In this document: positions 51,367-63,735 of the stretch, piece by piece
Numbering within the stretch: position 1 is the stretch's first letter
Layout of the letters: every line of letters starts with the position of its first letter
From: Enoplolaimus lenunculus
Lineage: Eukaryota > Nematoda > Enoplea > Enoplida > Thoracostomopsidae
NCBI GenBank assembly: GCA_030248215.1
Contig: JASANG010003644.1
Location: forward strand, 1 to 64,000
Reading direction: 5' to 3'
Length of the DNA stretch: 64,000 nt
Position numbers and translations under genes: made by a program
Notes under the pieces: model-generated
Databases searched by the model: none
Told to the model about the DNA's origin: nothing
What the model saw: only the letters and a program-made list of their open reading frames with translations

Positions 51367-52224
51367 AAATCAAGTGCAGTTTTTAGTTTTTATAACTTAT
51401 AAATACCTCGACATTATACTCAAGTATCTTGGCTCTTCCGCGTTTTTCACAGTTCTGCATATGAAGGCACTACAAAAGCACCAGCGGTTTACCGGTGTTC
51501 AGAACGAGCATAAGGCTTTTATTTGCCTCGATACATCGGTAAGTCAGATGTTGCCACAACGGAAATCAAACCTTGGGCCTCACGTTGGCGAGTTAAGTGC
51601 GCTACTCGTTAACCACGGGGCGGATATCAAATTTTCAATTATATCAAGTGATATATGTGCACGTGTATGCAAGCGGCTTTACATTACAAACGCTACGCAT
51701 ATATGCTTCACCATAAACACCAACACGTATGCTATTGCTGGGTCATTACTGACTGCTACGAAAATTCTGGGTAAGGTTGACCAAACTATAATGTCAGGAG
51801 AATTTGTTGCAAATCAAACAGCTTCTAGAAATTCCCACGATAGAACGTGCAATAATATCTTATCGCGAACAAAACAATACATATAATTTTGCAGATGACA
51901 TATGTCAACAAAAAATTCAGTACATACTAGCTACGTATATATCTTCCAGCGTTAATGAAAAACAAAATTATATTTTCCTGTAATTTCGTGATGGAAGGTC
52001 CATTTATAGCGTTGCTCCATATTTTAATATTTAGAATTTAGCTCAAATCTCCAGTTTTCTTAAGCGTTTCATGCATTAAGCGAATATTATGGCACTATTA
52101 TACCCGCGGAATAATGGTTTGCCGCTCAATGTAAATGTGTTGCATGTTAGTCGTACGCTATTAACTTTTGAAGGTTCCAGCCAGATATCAGAGTTCGTAC
52201 TGGTAAACGAATTCTGTCTTGAGG

Positions 52225-52770
52225 TGTTAATGTAGGAAAAATCTGAAGTATATGTTTTGATTGAAAACCGGAATGGTGGATTTCTTGGTTGATAAGCGTT
52301 ATTTGAAGCATAGGATTTGGTTGGAAAACGGGAAAAATGGAAGTGCAAAATTCAAGCGCAGAGCACAGGTTTTGGTTGGTTGGAAAACGGGAAAGTTGAA
52401 GATTTTAGTGCCTAGTTTTTCCTTTAGGTTGGTAGAAAAAATCTGAAGCATAGATTATGGTTGGAAAGCGGGAAAGGTGGAAAATTAAAATGCCTAGATT
52501 TTATTTCGGACGGTAAGAAATATCTGAAGCATAGGTTTTGGTTGGAAAACGGAAACAGTGGAAAATTTAACCGACTAGATTATCCCTTATGGTAGGAAAA
52601 ATCTGAAGCATAGGTTTTGGTTAGAAAAGAGAAAAATTTAAACGCTTAGATTTACCCTGTGGGTTGGTAGGGAATGTCTAAAGCACAGGTTTTGTTTGGA
52701 AAGCGGTGAAAATGGAAAATTAAAATGCCTAGATTTTCCTTTAAGCTTTTAATAGAAACGAAAATTGAGG
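52225..52770. repeat. Degenerate minisatellite, 60-80-bp unit
   Basis: AATCTGAAGCATAGGTTTTG followed by GTTGGAAAACGGGAAAA and GCCTAGATTTTCC recurs at about 52240, 52302, 52441, 52522, 52601 and 52677, with unit lengths of roughly 62-81 bp. No coding frame persists. Confidence 0.8.
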
Positions 52771-53679
52771 TTCGGAAACCCAAAAAACGCCAAATCGAGT
52801 TTCGGATATCAGAAGTAAGAAGTTTAATTTCGGGTATTCGGAAAAATATCGGCAAGAATTGACGATACCCGGATACGAAAAAATATCCAATGCCCATCGC
52901 TACGTTTTCTTCATTTAAAAAGTAGCGCGTTCTGATAATAGATTTTTTGCTTGTAATACTTTACATATTGAACCTGAGTTTGTAGTTGCCACCAAGGACC
53001 GATCTACAGGAGTCTAGGGATCGGATTTTCCCCCACCGGGCTCCAGGACTCAAAATTTTAACAACTAAAAAATTCTACGAAACTTGTCGAGAATTTAGGA
53101 TTTGCGCTTTCCAAAATTTCTTCACACAAAGGCACGCTGGGGCGTGCGTTTACCCTTCCATGAATAAAAATCGAGTAGCAGAGGTAGAATTTTTATTTGA
53201 ATTAAAACACATAACCATCTATTGTATGCTGAGTACTGTATTACAGCAATGTCACATATGAATCCGCCGGTCACCATGATCATTATTTAAGACAAATATA
53301 GCAACACTTATTAAAGGTGTTGAAAAATAGATTTATGGAACATGGGATGCATTCTAGTCATCGGTTGTACTTCTTGAAATTTTGTCGCTTACGCAGTATC
53401 AATTGCTTTATATGCAAACAGCTGGAAAGGAACCGAAATAGACTTGTTACTTTTCTAAACCGCCAAAAATAGACTTGTTACCTTTCTAAACCGCCAAATC
53501 TTGCCGAATAACACAAAATACTTCAAATACGACGCAAATTAATAACGCAGGTAACACTGAAAACAGGCAGAAACTAAGCAATAGCGCCAAATTACTATTG
53601 AAACACATATTCATATATCTGCAATTGCTTCTGGTTACTCTCATAAACATTCCAGGCCCGCTTGGCTTAGGCTTATGCT

Positions 53680-54338
53680 GGATTCACGTTTTATAACCGG
53701 AACAGGCGGGACATGGTTTGTCCCATGTTGATTCGACGTCAACTTTAAAATTCGAGCACTCATATCGGGTGAACAGACAAAACTCGAATGTCATATGACA
53801 TTTAGCTTACAAACCACCGCTCTCAGATGATCAATGTGTACAAGATTCGGTATGTCACGTGATACTAAGGGACATTTAAGCGAATATCATACGATATTCC
53901 AAAATTACAATGAATATCATATTGTATTCAGTGGGACAGTGTATCTTCGGGTGCTAATAAATTAATGGAAAGTCGAACGGTAGCGGCGGAGATGTGCAAA
54001 AATACCAAATACGCATCTGCAAAACCATTTCCCACGCAAAACCGCTTAGAAACACAATGTCGTAGTTTAAAAATTCAATTTCAAATTCCAGTATCATATG
54101 ATACTCAATAGGACAATATGGGGATGTTATTCAGTATGCAGACATTTGAAAATATATCTTACGACATTCGCAGCCAATACTTCGAATATCATACGATATT
54201 GAAGGACAAAAGGGGACCTACACATAATGATAGCTACGAATTTTTGAATATGATATGGGGTCTGCTGGCAGACAAAATGTTATCAATATACTAATAGGTG
54301 AAAACGTGTCCCAAGCTGTCCCTATTATAACGTAAACC
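53680..54338. mobile_element. Non-autonomous DNA element with GGATTCACG ends
   Basis: GGATTCACGTTTTATAACCG at the left is answered by CTATTATAACGTAAACCCC at the right. GACATGGTTTGTCCCATG and ACGTGTCCCAAGCTGTCCC are the subterminal blocks. The interior repeats CATATGATATT-like palindromes. The same termini occur at 57735 (left end) and 28925 (right end). There is no coding capacity, and the superfamily is unknown. Confidence 0.6.
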
Positions 54339-54445
54339 CCGCATAGGCTTAGGCTTAGGAAGATGCTCATTCTTACGCTTAGGTTTAGGCTTAGGCTTAG
54401 GAATATGCTTATAATACTGTTCCGCCCCTGTTCTATACATTGGCC
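54339..54445. mobile_element. Hexamer-core MITE, partial copy 4
   Basis: GCTTAGGCTTAGG hexamers, GGAATATGCTTATAATACTG and the terminal CCCCTGTTCTATACATTGGCC match one half of the hexamer-core MITE. Its other side abuts the element at 53680-54338, which seems to have landed in hexamer DNA, because hexamers also flank that element on the left. Confidence 0.5.
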
Positions 54446-56689
54446 ACGTTCCAAATGATATGAAATGGAAACACAGCAAAACAAATCTGAAAACAGGCGA
54501 GACACCAATACACATATTATGTCTGCAACTTCATTGTCATATTGCGAAAACGAAACTGATTTCGTTGAAATGTCACTGTTGATGCAAATACGTAACTTCA
54601 AACTCTAAGAAATATCGAAAAAACACTGCAAGTAAAGCACGAAACTAAAAATAGCACAAAATAGCACAAGAAACAAACAGTCCTTTTCATAATAGCTATA
54701 CTATACGCAAATCTTTCATGGTATGGCCTAAAACAATTTATCTTTTCTGTCACACATATGTGCACCTTGTATTTTTCGCATCCTATACGCACTTTGACAG
54801 AACAATCAGCGCAAAGTTTCCAATCTATAAGCGTAGGTATGTGATTAACATAGTCAAAACGAATACTAACGTTCGGTCCAGTGATGTTTGGAGCGCGAAA
54901 TCGAGATACTGTTGAATTTGGCACCCGCGTAGAAGTCGACGGTGGCTCGCGTCTTGCTCTTGCATCACTTTCTTCTGCGATTTAAAACAGGTAGGTGAGT
55001 ACGCAGCGATTAGGAAATTTCCAACATAAACGCGAGCAAGTCCATTCTCTGTTGACATGGAACCTCAAACAGGTTGCATTCACGCCTGCACTCCAGCCAG
55101 AAATTTTCGCATGTACCTAAAACATCAATTTCCATGATCACTTCGTCCGTGAAAAATTGCTTAAAAATAATTCATAGAAATCCTAGTACCGTGCCGATCA
55201 ACTTATTGCCTTTCAATATTGCTCCGCCACGCATTGACGTAGCCAAGGTTTTTGTTTGGAGGGCAGACAAGTACTTTAAATATATAGTGTTAATCATTTT
55301 TCATCAATCAGCATGTGCAGCAGGGTGCAAAATGGAACTGGATACCGGAATAGGAATCAAAACTACAAATTTTGTGACAATACGTATAATTTGTATTAGC
55401 AAATATATTAATTTAGGGCTTCCGTTAACCGGCAATAATTTTCAAAAACGTCGCATCAACATATTGGGAATGTTTTTGGTTCTGTAAAGCTAAGCTACAA
55501 CAATTATTGTTATTTTTAAAATAAAACAGTAGTTTTGTTTGTTTAGAAGTTGACATCGAGAAAATTGTCATGCAACAACAGTATGATTGAATTAAAATTG
55601 CAAAATTCCGACTACGATTGATTGTACAATCAGAATCGGAATCGGAACTCGTTTTGAATCGGAATTCTAAAAGCCTAGGACAAGCTTAAACTAAGCGCAA
55701 GCAAAAAATGTTCTTAACATTTAAGCCTACTCTACTGCGGTTATGGGTTTATGTTTGTACGATTAACCTCAATTATATTTGAATGTGGTTCTATTTTTTG
55801 GAACGTACAACGTCTCATGTATATATAGTTCGAGGGAAACGTGACATTCTACAGATTCTTTGCTGCAGTGGCTTAGATCCGACGGAGACAACCCAAATCA
55901 ACTCATTCACAGGGCCGGCGTTACGATAGTCTGCCACCAAACAGGTCCAAGGAGACCCCAATATTATGTTTTACAATTTTAAACTTCGTGGTCAGCGAAA
56001 AAAATTTTACATTGCCAAAATGAAGACCCAAAGGTCGCCACCCAACTGGTGGTTTGTGAAAGGCTTCAGCCGATAATGCTCATTCAAGTGGTCAACGCAA
56101 GTATTTATTTGTCAGTAGCCACTTCTAATCCAAATATTTCTGTTATCTGAAATTGAAATTGAATTATGGATATCCGGATAAACGTTCGGTAAAAATTGCC
56201 AGATATCGGGATATGAAAAAATATCAGATGCCCAGAACTACATAACATTGTTTAAAGATGTTATTTAATGCCTTTTTATATGAAACATTACCCTTAACTG
56301 ATCCAGGATAATGCAACGAATTGCTGTTATTTGTAAACAGCGATAATCAATGAAACTCACAATACAGCGTGCGTTGGTTATACAACAATTTTTATAAAAA
56401 CACGCGGTACAAAAACAGTCACTACACACAACAATGCGTGAGAAAATTAATCTTGGTATTTATACCACTAAAGCAATGTCAGTGCAGTTACTAAGAGAAC
56501 GTCAACAACTAGTGTGTGAGAGTGAAACGCACAGGACATTTTAGTTTCAATTTAACAATGAAATTTTTCCAAAACCGTTGGCGGTCATGGCTCCCTTGCT
56601 CCCTAACCACGCTCTTGCTGCCATGTACTACTACCTACCGATGGGTTAACCCGTTTGTGCCATTTTGGAACGTGAGCAGCTGCAGTTGG

Positions 56690-56867
56690 TTATTTGTCAG
56701 CTTCTGAGGACACGTTATCGGTGTCAGATTGTCGGTCGCTCTCGTAATCAGTGCTGGCCTCCGGCTTTAAACCGAAGAGATCGTTGCTATCGTTACTGTC
56801 ATCACTGTCCTCCGGATCTAGGCAGTACAGTCTGAACTCATCCTCTGATTCGAATTCCACTTCCAAA
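56690..56867 (-). CDS. Acidic terminal exon of an unidentified gene
   Basis: After the acceptor CCAATGTAG, the minus strand reads 59 codons to TAA. They begin LEVEFESEDEFRLYCLDPED, then run through DSDDSNDSNDLFGLKPEAST and DYESDRQSDTDNVSSEADK. The piece has balanced codon use and is GC-richer than its surroundings. Its strongly acidic Ser/Asp-rich C-terminus is of the kind seen in nuclear or chromatin-associated proteins. There is no upstream ATG in frame. Upstream exons on the minus strand above 57 kb were not recognised, so the gene may extend beyond a large intron or the window. Function unknown. Confidence 0.55.
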
Positions 56868-56869
56868 CT

Positions 56870-59596
56870 ACATTGGGTAACACAACAAATTTGATATGCT
56901 TTTTAAGCTTAGAGGCATACTTTAAGGTCTATAACAAAAAGAAATCATATAACCGCTTGATTTTGTGCTCCATTATATGTATCATGAATACTGCACTTAG
57001 TGTATATGCAGTTTTCCAGTGGATTCATATATGTTTGCCAACAAGGTTTTGGGAACATTTTTATCTTCGATCAGTAGTTATGTTTTATGACCACTAGCTA
57101 AACTGATTCTGTATTTTTATTTAAAAACTATATATCTGGGCCATATGGACCCATTTGGTGTCTGTAGCGTAACAACGATACGTAAATGAAATGTAGCGAT
57201 GTATATAGTATCCCATATAGACCCGGCGGGCATGAGAGAACTTGTCTAAAAAATTTCCACCTACTCCATTGGGAACAACACCAGAATACATATCCTGCCT
57301 GCTGAGTTTTTGCAAAGGGTAAAAAGAGATCTGAGAACATTCATTTGCTTAACTTGCAGAAAACACTTGTTATCAACAGAACACGCGGCCGCAGAGACGA
57401 AGGACATTTGAACCTAAACGAATCATTTGTTCACAGTGATGGAAACGTCAAAACTTTTGGCTTGTAGAGCGGATAGTGCAAATTCTGTTCCAACCAACAC
57501 TTGCAAAAACGTTCAATATTAACGTCATTTAAGGATTATCTGAAACGAATTAGAAGATGTAGGAAAATTGTTGCAACGCCTATTGTTAACACAGCTCTTC
57601 ACTCTGGATAAGATTGCAAAATTACTTCCTGCTGAAAAGTGCAATTTTTCATTAGAGCGACCTCGGCTCATTGGTAAAATATCATATCTACCAGCTCTGG
57701 ATTGTTCTGGTGAACAGGTTGTAAAGTATAATGCGGCGTTCACGTTATAACTGGGGTAGCTTGGAACACGTTTTGTCCAAGTTGATTCGACGTCAACATA
57801 AAATTTTGTGATCTGAATACCGGTTATGTAGACAAAATGTGAATGTCACATGACATTGGCTTACAAATCGCTGATGTCAAGCGATCATCGTATACAAATA
57901 GCCATTTGTCATAGGATACTGCGGGACATTTATGCGAATAGCATATGATATTCCAAAATTCTACTAAATATCACATATTTATACAGGACAATGGAATTTG
58001 TTCGCGCAAATAAAACAGTTGTTACGTTGTGGTACTACGGCAATTATTTAGACTAAGAAATAAGAATTATTTTACCAATTATAACACAAAATAAAACCAT
58101 AAATTGCCCATGAGGCTCCAGTCAATATTCAATTTTGACATAGGATGTTAAAATTACTAACTTTGTTCGGAATCAAACGATAAATAATAAAGTGCCCATG
58201 AGGCTAGTAAGAAAGTATAATCGTCAAGTTATCAAGCTTGTAGTACCCTAGAGCACTTACAATTAATGCTGACGACGTTTAGTTTGGATGCGATCTGTCT
58301 ATTGACGTATCGTCTTCGTCCCTGATCAAAAATTCAAAGCATAGTAAAATTTTACAGCTAAGGTTACAAATAATAAAATGATTCGTAGTCTGTAGTCAAC
58401 AGAAACTAACATAAGGCAAATGCAAACAAAATTTTCGCACCACACCAAACTAACTAAAAACTGCTCCTTTTATAGCATGAAATTCCTTCAAAACAAATTA
58501 ATAGGCTCATTAGCCTTATAAATTTATGCTATTTTTAAATTGTGGGTCTTTTAATTTTTAGATGGCAAGTTTAAAATTATTCCATGCATGAGTGAACAAT
58601 CGTGTTAACATTTCTCTTTTTACTGCTAAAACAACACTGGCACCTGATAAGCGTTATACGTTTCTAACAATCTGATTAATAACATCATTAGAATGAAACG
58701 TTAAGTTTATTCAAGGTTGTAGAAAAACTTTTTACGTTTCACTAAATTCAAAATATGTTACAGCTTAATTTTCTGCCGTGCCAAGAAACTATATGAAGCA
58801 AACACAATTAAGAAAATTTGTACTAATAAATTTTGTAAGTTTATAAAAATATCACTTTGTTTTTGAACCAAAACACCTAAACAACAGCGATTTACAGAAA
58901 CTAATTATGAATGTTTGCAACTTAATGTTCACGATGACCCCTTTTTTAAACTTTATTGCACTTGCCAATTTTTGTCATTGACAAATCGTATATTCAAGCC
59001 CTACATTTTCTTTTCTCAACAGCGAATCATAAAAAACTCTTAAAGTTCAACCTAGTTCAACGTAAGTCCATCAGTATAAAGACTACGGCAAAAAATTAGT
59101 TACTTAGTTATTAATTATTTTATCAAAAACAAACTACCGTTGTTGAAAAACAAAATTCAACATGTTTTATATGCAATTAACCCTGGATTTGCAGGCGAAA
59201 AGTCAGATAATGCAGCATTAAATAATTTCGCAAGTTGAATTAGCTTCTACGTTTCTGTTTCTTGCTGAGTTTTTCGCAGAATATATTCCTAAGTACAAAT
59301 AATTCAAATTTCAAATTTTAGTATTACATTCTACAGGACAATCAAGCTACTTAACCACACACACGTATTAAGGGAATACATTGTCATGCAAATGTTTTCG
59401 CGAAACTAGTTTTACACATACAGTTATTGCTTTACACTATGCAACGTTAACATTGTTTATTGACATTATCTTTTGATGTTTTAACATTGACCTTTTACAC
59501 ACATTCTGCGATAACTATATGTGCAATGTTAAAAGTCGTTCCACATTAGACCTGCGTAAAATTATGTTGTTATTTAGTACCGTGATATGCTGCAGC
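56870..59596. other. Gene-free DNA between the acidic exon and the LINE
   Basis: Minus frames at 57340-57121 (for example SRQDMYSGVVPNGVGGNF) and a + frame at 57568-57750 (FTLDKIAKLLPAEKCNF) have mild protein character but no splice context or family match. The GGATTCACG-end element occupies 57735 to about 58260. The rest is AT-rich. Confidence 0.45.
57735..58260. mobile_element. Second copy of the GGATTCACG-end element (right end unclear)
   Basis: It starts GGCGTTCACGTTATAACTGG then GGTAGCTTGGAACACGTTTT, followed by GTTGATTCGACGTCAACAT as in the 53680 copy, and then by GTCACATGACAT and ATGATATTCC palindromes. Similarity fades after about 58000, and no closing inverted end was found, so the right limit is a guess. 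Confidence 0.45.
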
Positions 59597-61150
59597 TGTT
59601 GTTGTTGTTGTTGTTGTTGTTGGGCAATGTACAGTCACAGCTCAAGCTTCTCTTTCCATTTGTGCCACACTTCCAGGGTCTTATTTGGTTCAGTTATAAA
59701 GTTAGCCGGGTACCAGTCGTTAGGATATGTGTATTGCATTACCGGACATTGCGTAAGGATGTGGATTGCGGTTTCTTCTGCTTCTCCACATAATCGGCAA
59801 GTGGCATCAGGGCTGAGGCCTAATTTTGCGCGCCACTCCATGAGCAAGGGGTGGTGGGCACACCGGAGCCTTGACAGTGTTACTTGTTCTCGCCTGTCGA
59901 GTCCACTAACTTTTGGGAATCTAATTGTACCGTCAGTTTTGCTATAGACGAGCATTCGTCTGTGGTCTTGGACCCATCGAGTTCGGGTTGCTCGACGTAT
60001 GGCTGATTTGATCGTGTCTTGGTCACACGGTGTTAATTGTTGTTGTTAGCCTTTGTTTGCGAGCATATCCGCTGTTTCATTTCCTTCCACTCCGCAGTGG
60101 CTTGGGCACCATAGCAGCTGTATGGTTATATCATTGGCCGCCAGTTCCCTTGACTTCGTTCGAGTGTCCGCTTCCACACTGTTTTTCTGCTTATTTGTTG
60201 ACTGGAGTGCACATATTCTGTCGATTGTTGATTTACTGTCGACTACAATACGGACCGGTTTGGAGTATGGGGCATGATGTAGAATGTACCCCAAGGCGTA
60301 GTTTGCTGCGACCATCTCCGCTCTAAACGACGAAGTTAGCGAGCCAGCACCTAGTGCTGCTCTGTGGAGTTCTCTGTTTTCATGGTCCAATATCAGGATA
60401 CCAGCACCTCCATTCTTTATGCCGGCTTCGGCTGATCCGTCAGTGAAGCAGATCATGCTTAATTGGTTCCGGTTGTTGGCAGCCATCGCTGATTCTGCAG
60501 TTTTTCTGTTGTGATCGTTATCAGTTGTTTTCTTTTCCATGCTGTATATTACTTCTATAACAGCATGCTTCTTCATGGCTGTCGGATTTCAGGGAATTCA
60601 TCTCTAGGTGTTTTAAGCCCATCGATATCTCCGGTAACCCGAACTTCGTTGTCGCGTAGCCACTCTCTGCACTTTTCTCTCCAGTCGTTTTTGGTGGTTC
60701 GGCGAGCTTGATTTGACTCTGTTGCAATTCTGCTAGGGTTGTCTGGTGGAAGTCGTAATGCTTTTTCATAAGCAAAGAGTGCAAGCTGGAGGCCTCTTGT
60801 TGTTATTGGTGGCATATCGGCTTCTATCATAATGCACTCGCTGGGTGATGTTTTGACTTGGCCAGTAATAATTCTACAGCAGAAACGTTGAGCCGATTCG
60901 ATTTTGTTTACGGTAGTCTTAGCAGCCCATGGTAGCCATGCTGGCGACGCATATTCTGCTGCTGACCTGGCGGTGGCCATGTATGTTCTGCGTAGTATAT
61001 GCTTCTCATAACCCCACTCGGTGTTGGCCAGCCTTTGTATCGCTCTACCACGCTGGACCATCTTCTTGGCGGCGCAGGATGCATGGCTGGCGAATGAAAG
61101 TGTTCGATCATATGTAATTCCCAGGAAAGTTGGATCAAGGACGCAATATT
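59597..61150 (-). mobile_element. 5'-truncated non-LTR retrotransposon with RNase H (I-like LINE)
   Basis: On the minus strand, frames from about 61130 downward give the end of a reverse transcriptase (PTFLGITYDRTLSF, SHASCAAKKMVQRGRAIQRL, AAEYASPAWLPWA, NKIESAQRFCCRIITG). Then comes an RNase H domain (ICFTDGSAEAG, SFRAEMVAANYAL, RIVVDSKST, LLWCPSHCGVEGNETADMLA) with the expected D, E, D and late D residues. Last is a C-terminal zinc-knuckle-like CRLCGEAEETAIHILTQCP. Finger, palm and endonuclease are missing. The element ends in a (CAA)n tail (59597-59622). RNase H after RT is typical of the I, R1-adjacent and Ingi lineages. Frame changes between blocks show it is not intact. Confidence 0.85.
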
Positions 61151-61477
61151 AACTGTGATATACTTTAACTGTGGTGGTAACATGCAAAGCTATGATAGCT
61201 AGGAAGTTGCAATCAATATTACGATGCGTAGCCAGAGGTTCGAGGCTTTCCAACGCAGAACAGTTTAATTATTAATTTATTTTTTAAAATTAACTATTAA
61301 CTTCAATTTCGGTTCACAATTTTTAACATTAAAAATTAAAATTACTTTACTACCAAGTTAATTAAAATTTGTTTTAGAATTTACTAAGGTTTAGGCTTTC
61401 ACTATTTAATAACTTTTCGGGCTTTTCAGAGAGATCGTGGTCACCATGTAAACCACCCATATAATCAGGGGCAGGGG

Positions 61478-61555
61478 TATGTGACTAGAGGACCAGGCGA
61501 GTTCAACCCTTGCTGGTCTTAGCCTGTGGGTTCGATCTCTGAGTTTGTACGATGA
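61478..61555 (+). repeat. tRNA-like B-box sequence
   Basis: CTGTGGGTTCGATCTCTGAG is a B-box-like T arm preceded by GGACCAGGCGAGTTCAACCC, which could be a degraded A-box half. It sits between the LINE fragment and the long-TIR element. Weak. Confidence 0.3.
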
Positions 61556-61649
61556 AGCCAGTCGAACTCGCTATTTTAGTACTGAAGACACTTAAAACTT
61601 TATTAATACTTTGAACCGTAAGAAATTATGTAACAAAGAATACGAGAAC

Positions 61650-63280
61650 GAAATAATGCGTCATCCATTTTATCGTGTGCCCGCCGTGTGGAAAATTGAC
61701 GCAACCATTTCCAAGTACGGTTTTGAAAAACGCTTCAAAAAGGAAATTGAATTTCAAAACTGTTTCAATTTCCCACAGCTATCGATTTTTTAAACTCAAG
61801 TAGTTAATTGATAACATTATTTGATCTTCAATTTACCACTAGCGATTTTTTAAACAAGGGCAATGGGAAATTGCGCCATTTTCCAAATTCAATTTCCGCT
61901 TTGCCTTGACACTGCAATTACCAATGTGGAAATTGAAAGAGAAGCATAACGTTTGCCAATTTAACGATATTGTCCCTGTTATCGAAAATTGAATTTACAG
62001 TTTACAATTTCAGTTGTGATATTGTCCCCAAAAAGGTTGAAATTTTGCAACTCAAAGTTCAAATTGAAGGTCAGAATGACAGTTTCTAGAAATGATGTTT
62101 GATGGGCCACCCAAGTCGCAAGGTTGAAATTGTGCGATTGAAATTGAAAGTAGGAACTGAATGTGATGGGCCTCCTAAGTTGAAATTTTGGAGAGTTTCT
62201 AGAAATGTTTTATGGGCCGCCCAAGTCGCAAGGTTGAAATTGTGCGACTGAAATTGAAAGTAGAAATTGAATGTGATGGGCCTCCTAAGTTGAAATTTGG
62301 ACCCCCTTATCACACCCTCTTATTCGGGTAGTTACAATAATAAAATCATTAATATTGTACCCTATCCATTTACGGACTATAATTAAAGAAATGAAGACGT
62401 ATTGACTTATAGACTCCAAAATCAGACTATTTTCTCCTCTTTTTATTTGGGTCAGTACAGTACATAGGTTTTATTCACTGTCATTAGCATGTGCATACTT
62501 GATATATTGAACAGTTTTGTTAACTCAATTCATTAAATACGGCAATCTACCACCCTAAACGGCGTCTTATCCTGGTTTCTAGCTCTTTGTACATGTCAGA
62601 ACGAACGTAGTCTATTTGAATCAGCTTTTAATCTGCCCCAATTCAAGGCCTGGTTTATGCCTAACATTGCGTATGCAATATTTACCCCATTCAAAATCGA
62701 ATATTTACAATAAATTCAGTTGTAAACTGCACGCATCTCTGGCTCATGGCTATGTCAAATCATCACATATACATAAACATGAATATGCAGATAGAAAGAA
62801 AATATAAACGTATAATACATTTTAACAGGTATATTAAACCGTTGAAATTGGAGGTCAAAGGTCATGTACCTACCGCAGTGTTTCCGCTTTTATGATTTTT
62901 TCAATTTCCCACTGCCCTGCTGATTTTCAACTACCGTGAGGGAAATTGAAACTGAAATTTGGGTGCCCATTTCCCACTGCAGTTTTGGTGACTTTTCAAT
63001 TTCCTTTTCGACAGCAAATTTAGCTTATCAATTTCCTATTTAAGTTTTAAAAATGTCTCAATTTCCTACTGCTGTCCTATTTAAATTCCCTATTGGGAAA
63101 TCGACACTCAAAATATCATTTCAATTTACTAGTACGGTTTGTAAATTGTCTCAATTTCCCACTAGACCAATTTTTTCAAATTAAATTTCCTTCCTGACGC
63201 GTTTTTCAAAACCGTACTTGGAAATGGTTGCGTCAATTTTCCACACGGCGGGCACACGATAAAATGGATGACGCATAAAA
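61650..63280. mobile_element. About 1.6-kb non-autonomous DNA element with ~75-bp inverted ends
   Basis: TGCGTCATCCATTTTATCGT, GTGCCCGCCGTGTGG and CCAAGTACGGTTTTGAAAAA follow one another from 61658. The exact inverse of this series runs from about 63200 to 63276. TAA on both sides could be the target duplication, which would suit PIF/Harbinger, but this is inference. The interior has CAATTTCCCACT repeats in both orientations near the ends, a ~120-bp duplication at 62086-62305, and no transposase. Confidence 0.7.
62086..62305. repeat. Two-copy tandem repeat (~120 bp) inside the long-TIR element
   Basis: Both copies read GATGGGCCACCC or ATGGGCCGCCC, then AAGTCGCAAGGTTGAAATTG, TGCGA(C/T)TGAAATTGAAAG and TGATGGGCCTCCTAAGTTGA. 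The copies begin near 62097 and 62211. Any open frames here are products of the repeat. Confidence 0.8.
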
Positions 63281-63434
63281 CGAAAACAGAAATACGAGTA
63301 ACAGAAATACAAGTAAAGAAACACAAGTGAACAATACTTAAGCCAAAACTAACTTAGAATTAGACTAATACGAGACTTGAGTCTAATTCAAGAAAATACG
63401 CTCCGAAAATTAGCCACATCTGTGATTATCATAA

Positions 63435-63628
63435 CGCAAACTAACTGAATTAATAGGGAAACAACAGTTTAAATAAACCTTCATAAACCAGTTATTCTGG
63501 TTTTAATATCTTTTAACCCTTCATCGTTAATCATAACACAAACTGACTGAATTAATAGGGAAATAACAGTTTAAATAAACTCTCAAAAACCAGTTATTCT
63601 GGTTTTAATATCTTTTAACCCTTTATCA
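63435..63628. repeat. Tandem duplication of ~107 bp
   Basis: Two adjacent copies contain CTGAATTAATAGGGAAA, AACAGTTTAAATAAAC, CCAGTTATTCTGGTTTTAAT and ATCTTTTAACCCTT, with few differences. CCAGTTATTCTGG in each copy is itself an inverted repeat. Confidence 0.85.
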
Positions 63629-63659
63629 TGTGAATATTTTCTATTTCCAATGAAACCTA

Positions 63660-63735
63660 CTTTTATGCTAGGATTCGAACTCCAGTGACTGGAGTGGGAG
63701 GCGTATACCATCACCACTGAGCTTGAAGTTCGAGC
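63660..63735 (-). repeat. tRNA-like sequence (SINE head or tRNA pseudogene)
   Basis: The minus strand has AAGCTCAGTGGTGATGGTAT (A box), CGCCTCCCACTCC in the anticodon region and GGAGTTCGAATCCT (B box). The T arm pairs (CTGGAG with CTCCAG-like bases), but the acceptor stem is not convincing. Confidence 0.5.

Larger units (their letters stand above)
52775..56685. other. Gene-free DNA upstream of the CNNM exon duplication
   Basis: It contains the GGATTCACG-end element (53680-54338), the partial hexamer MITE (54339-54445), an hAT-like relic (about 55318-55690) and otherwise unremarkable AT-rich sequence. No splice-supported exons seen. Confidence 0.55.

Noticed and set aside
51374-51886. 170-codon + strand frame
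   Set aside because: Part of it (MKALQKHQRFTGVQNEHKAF) resembles a minus-strand stretch at 50097-49990 (MKVLHIYQRFTDVHHQHKVF), so it is repeated DNA; no known domain.
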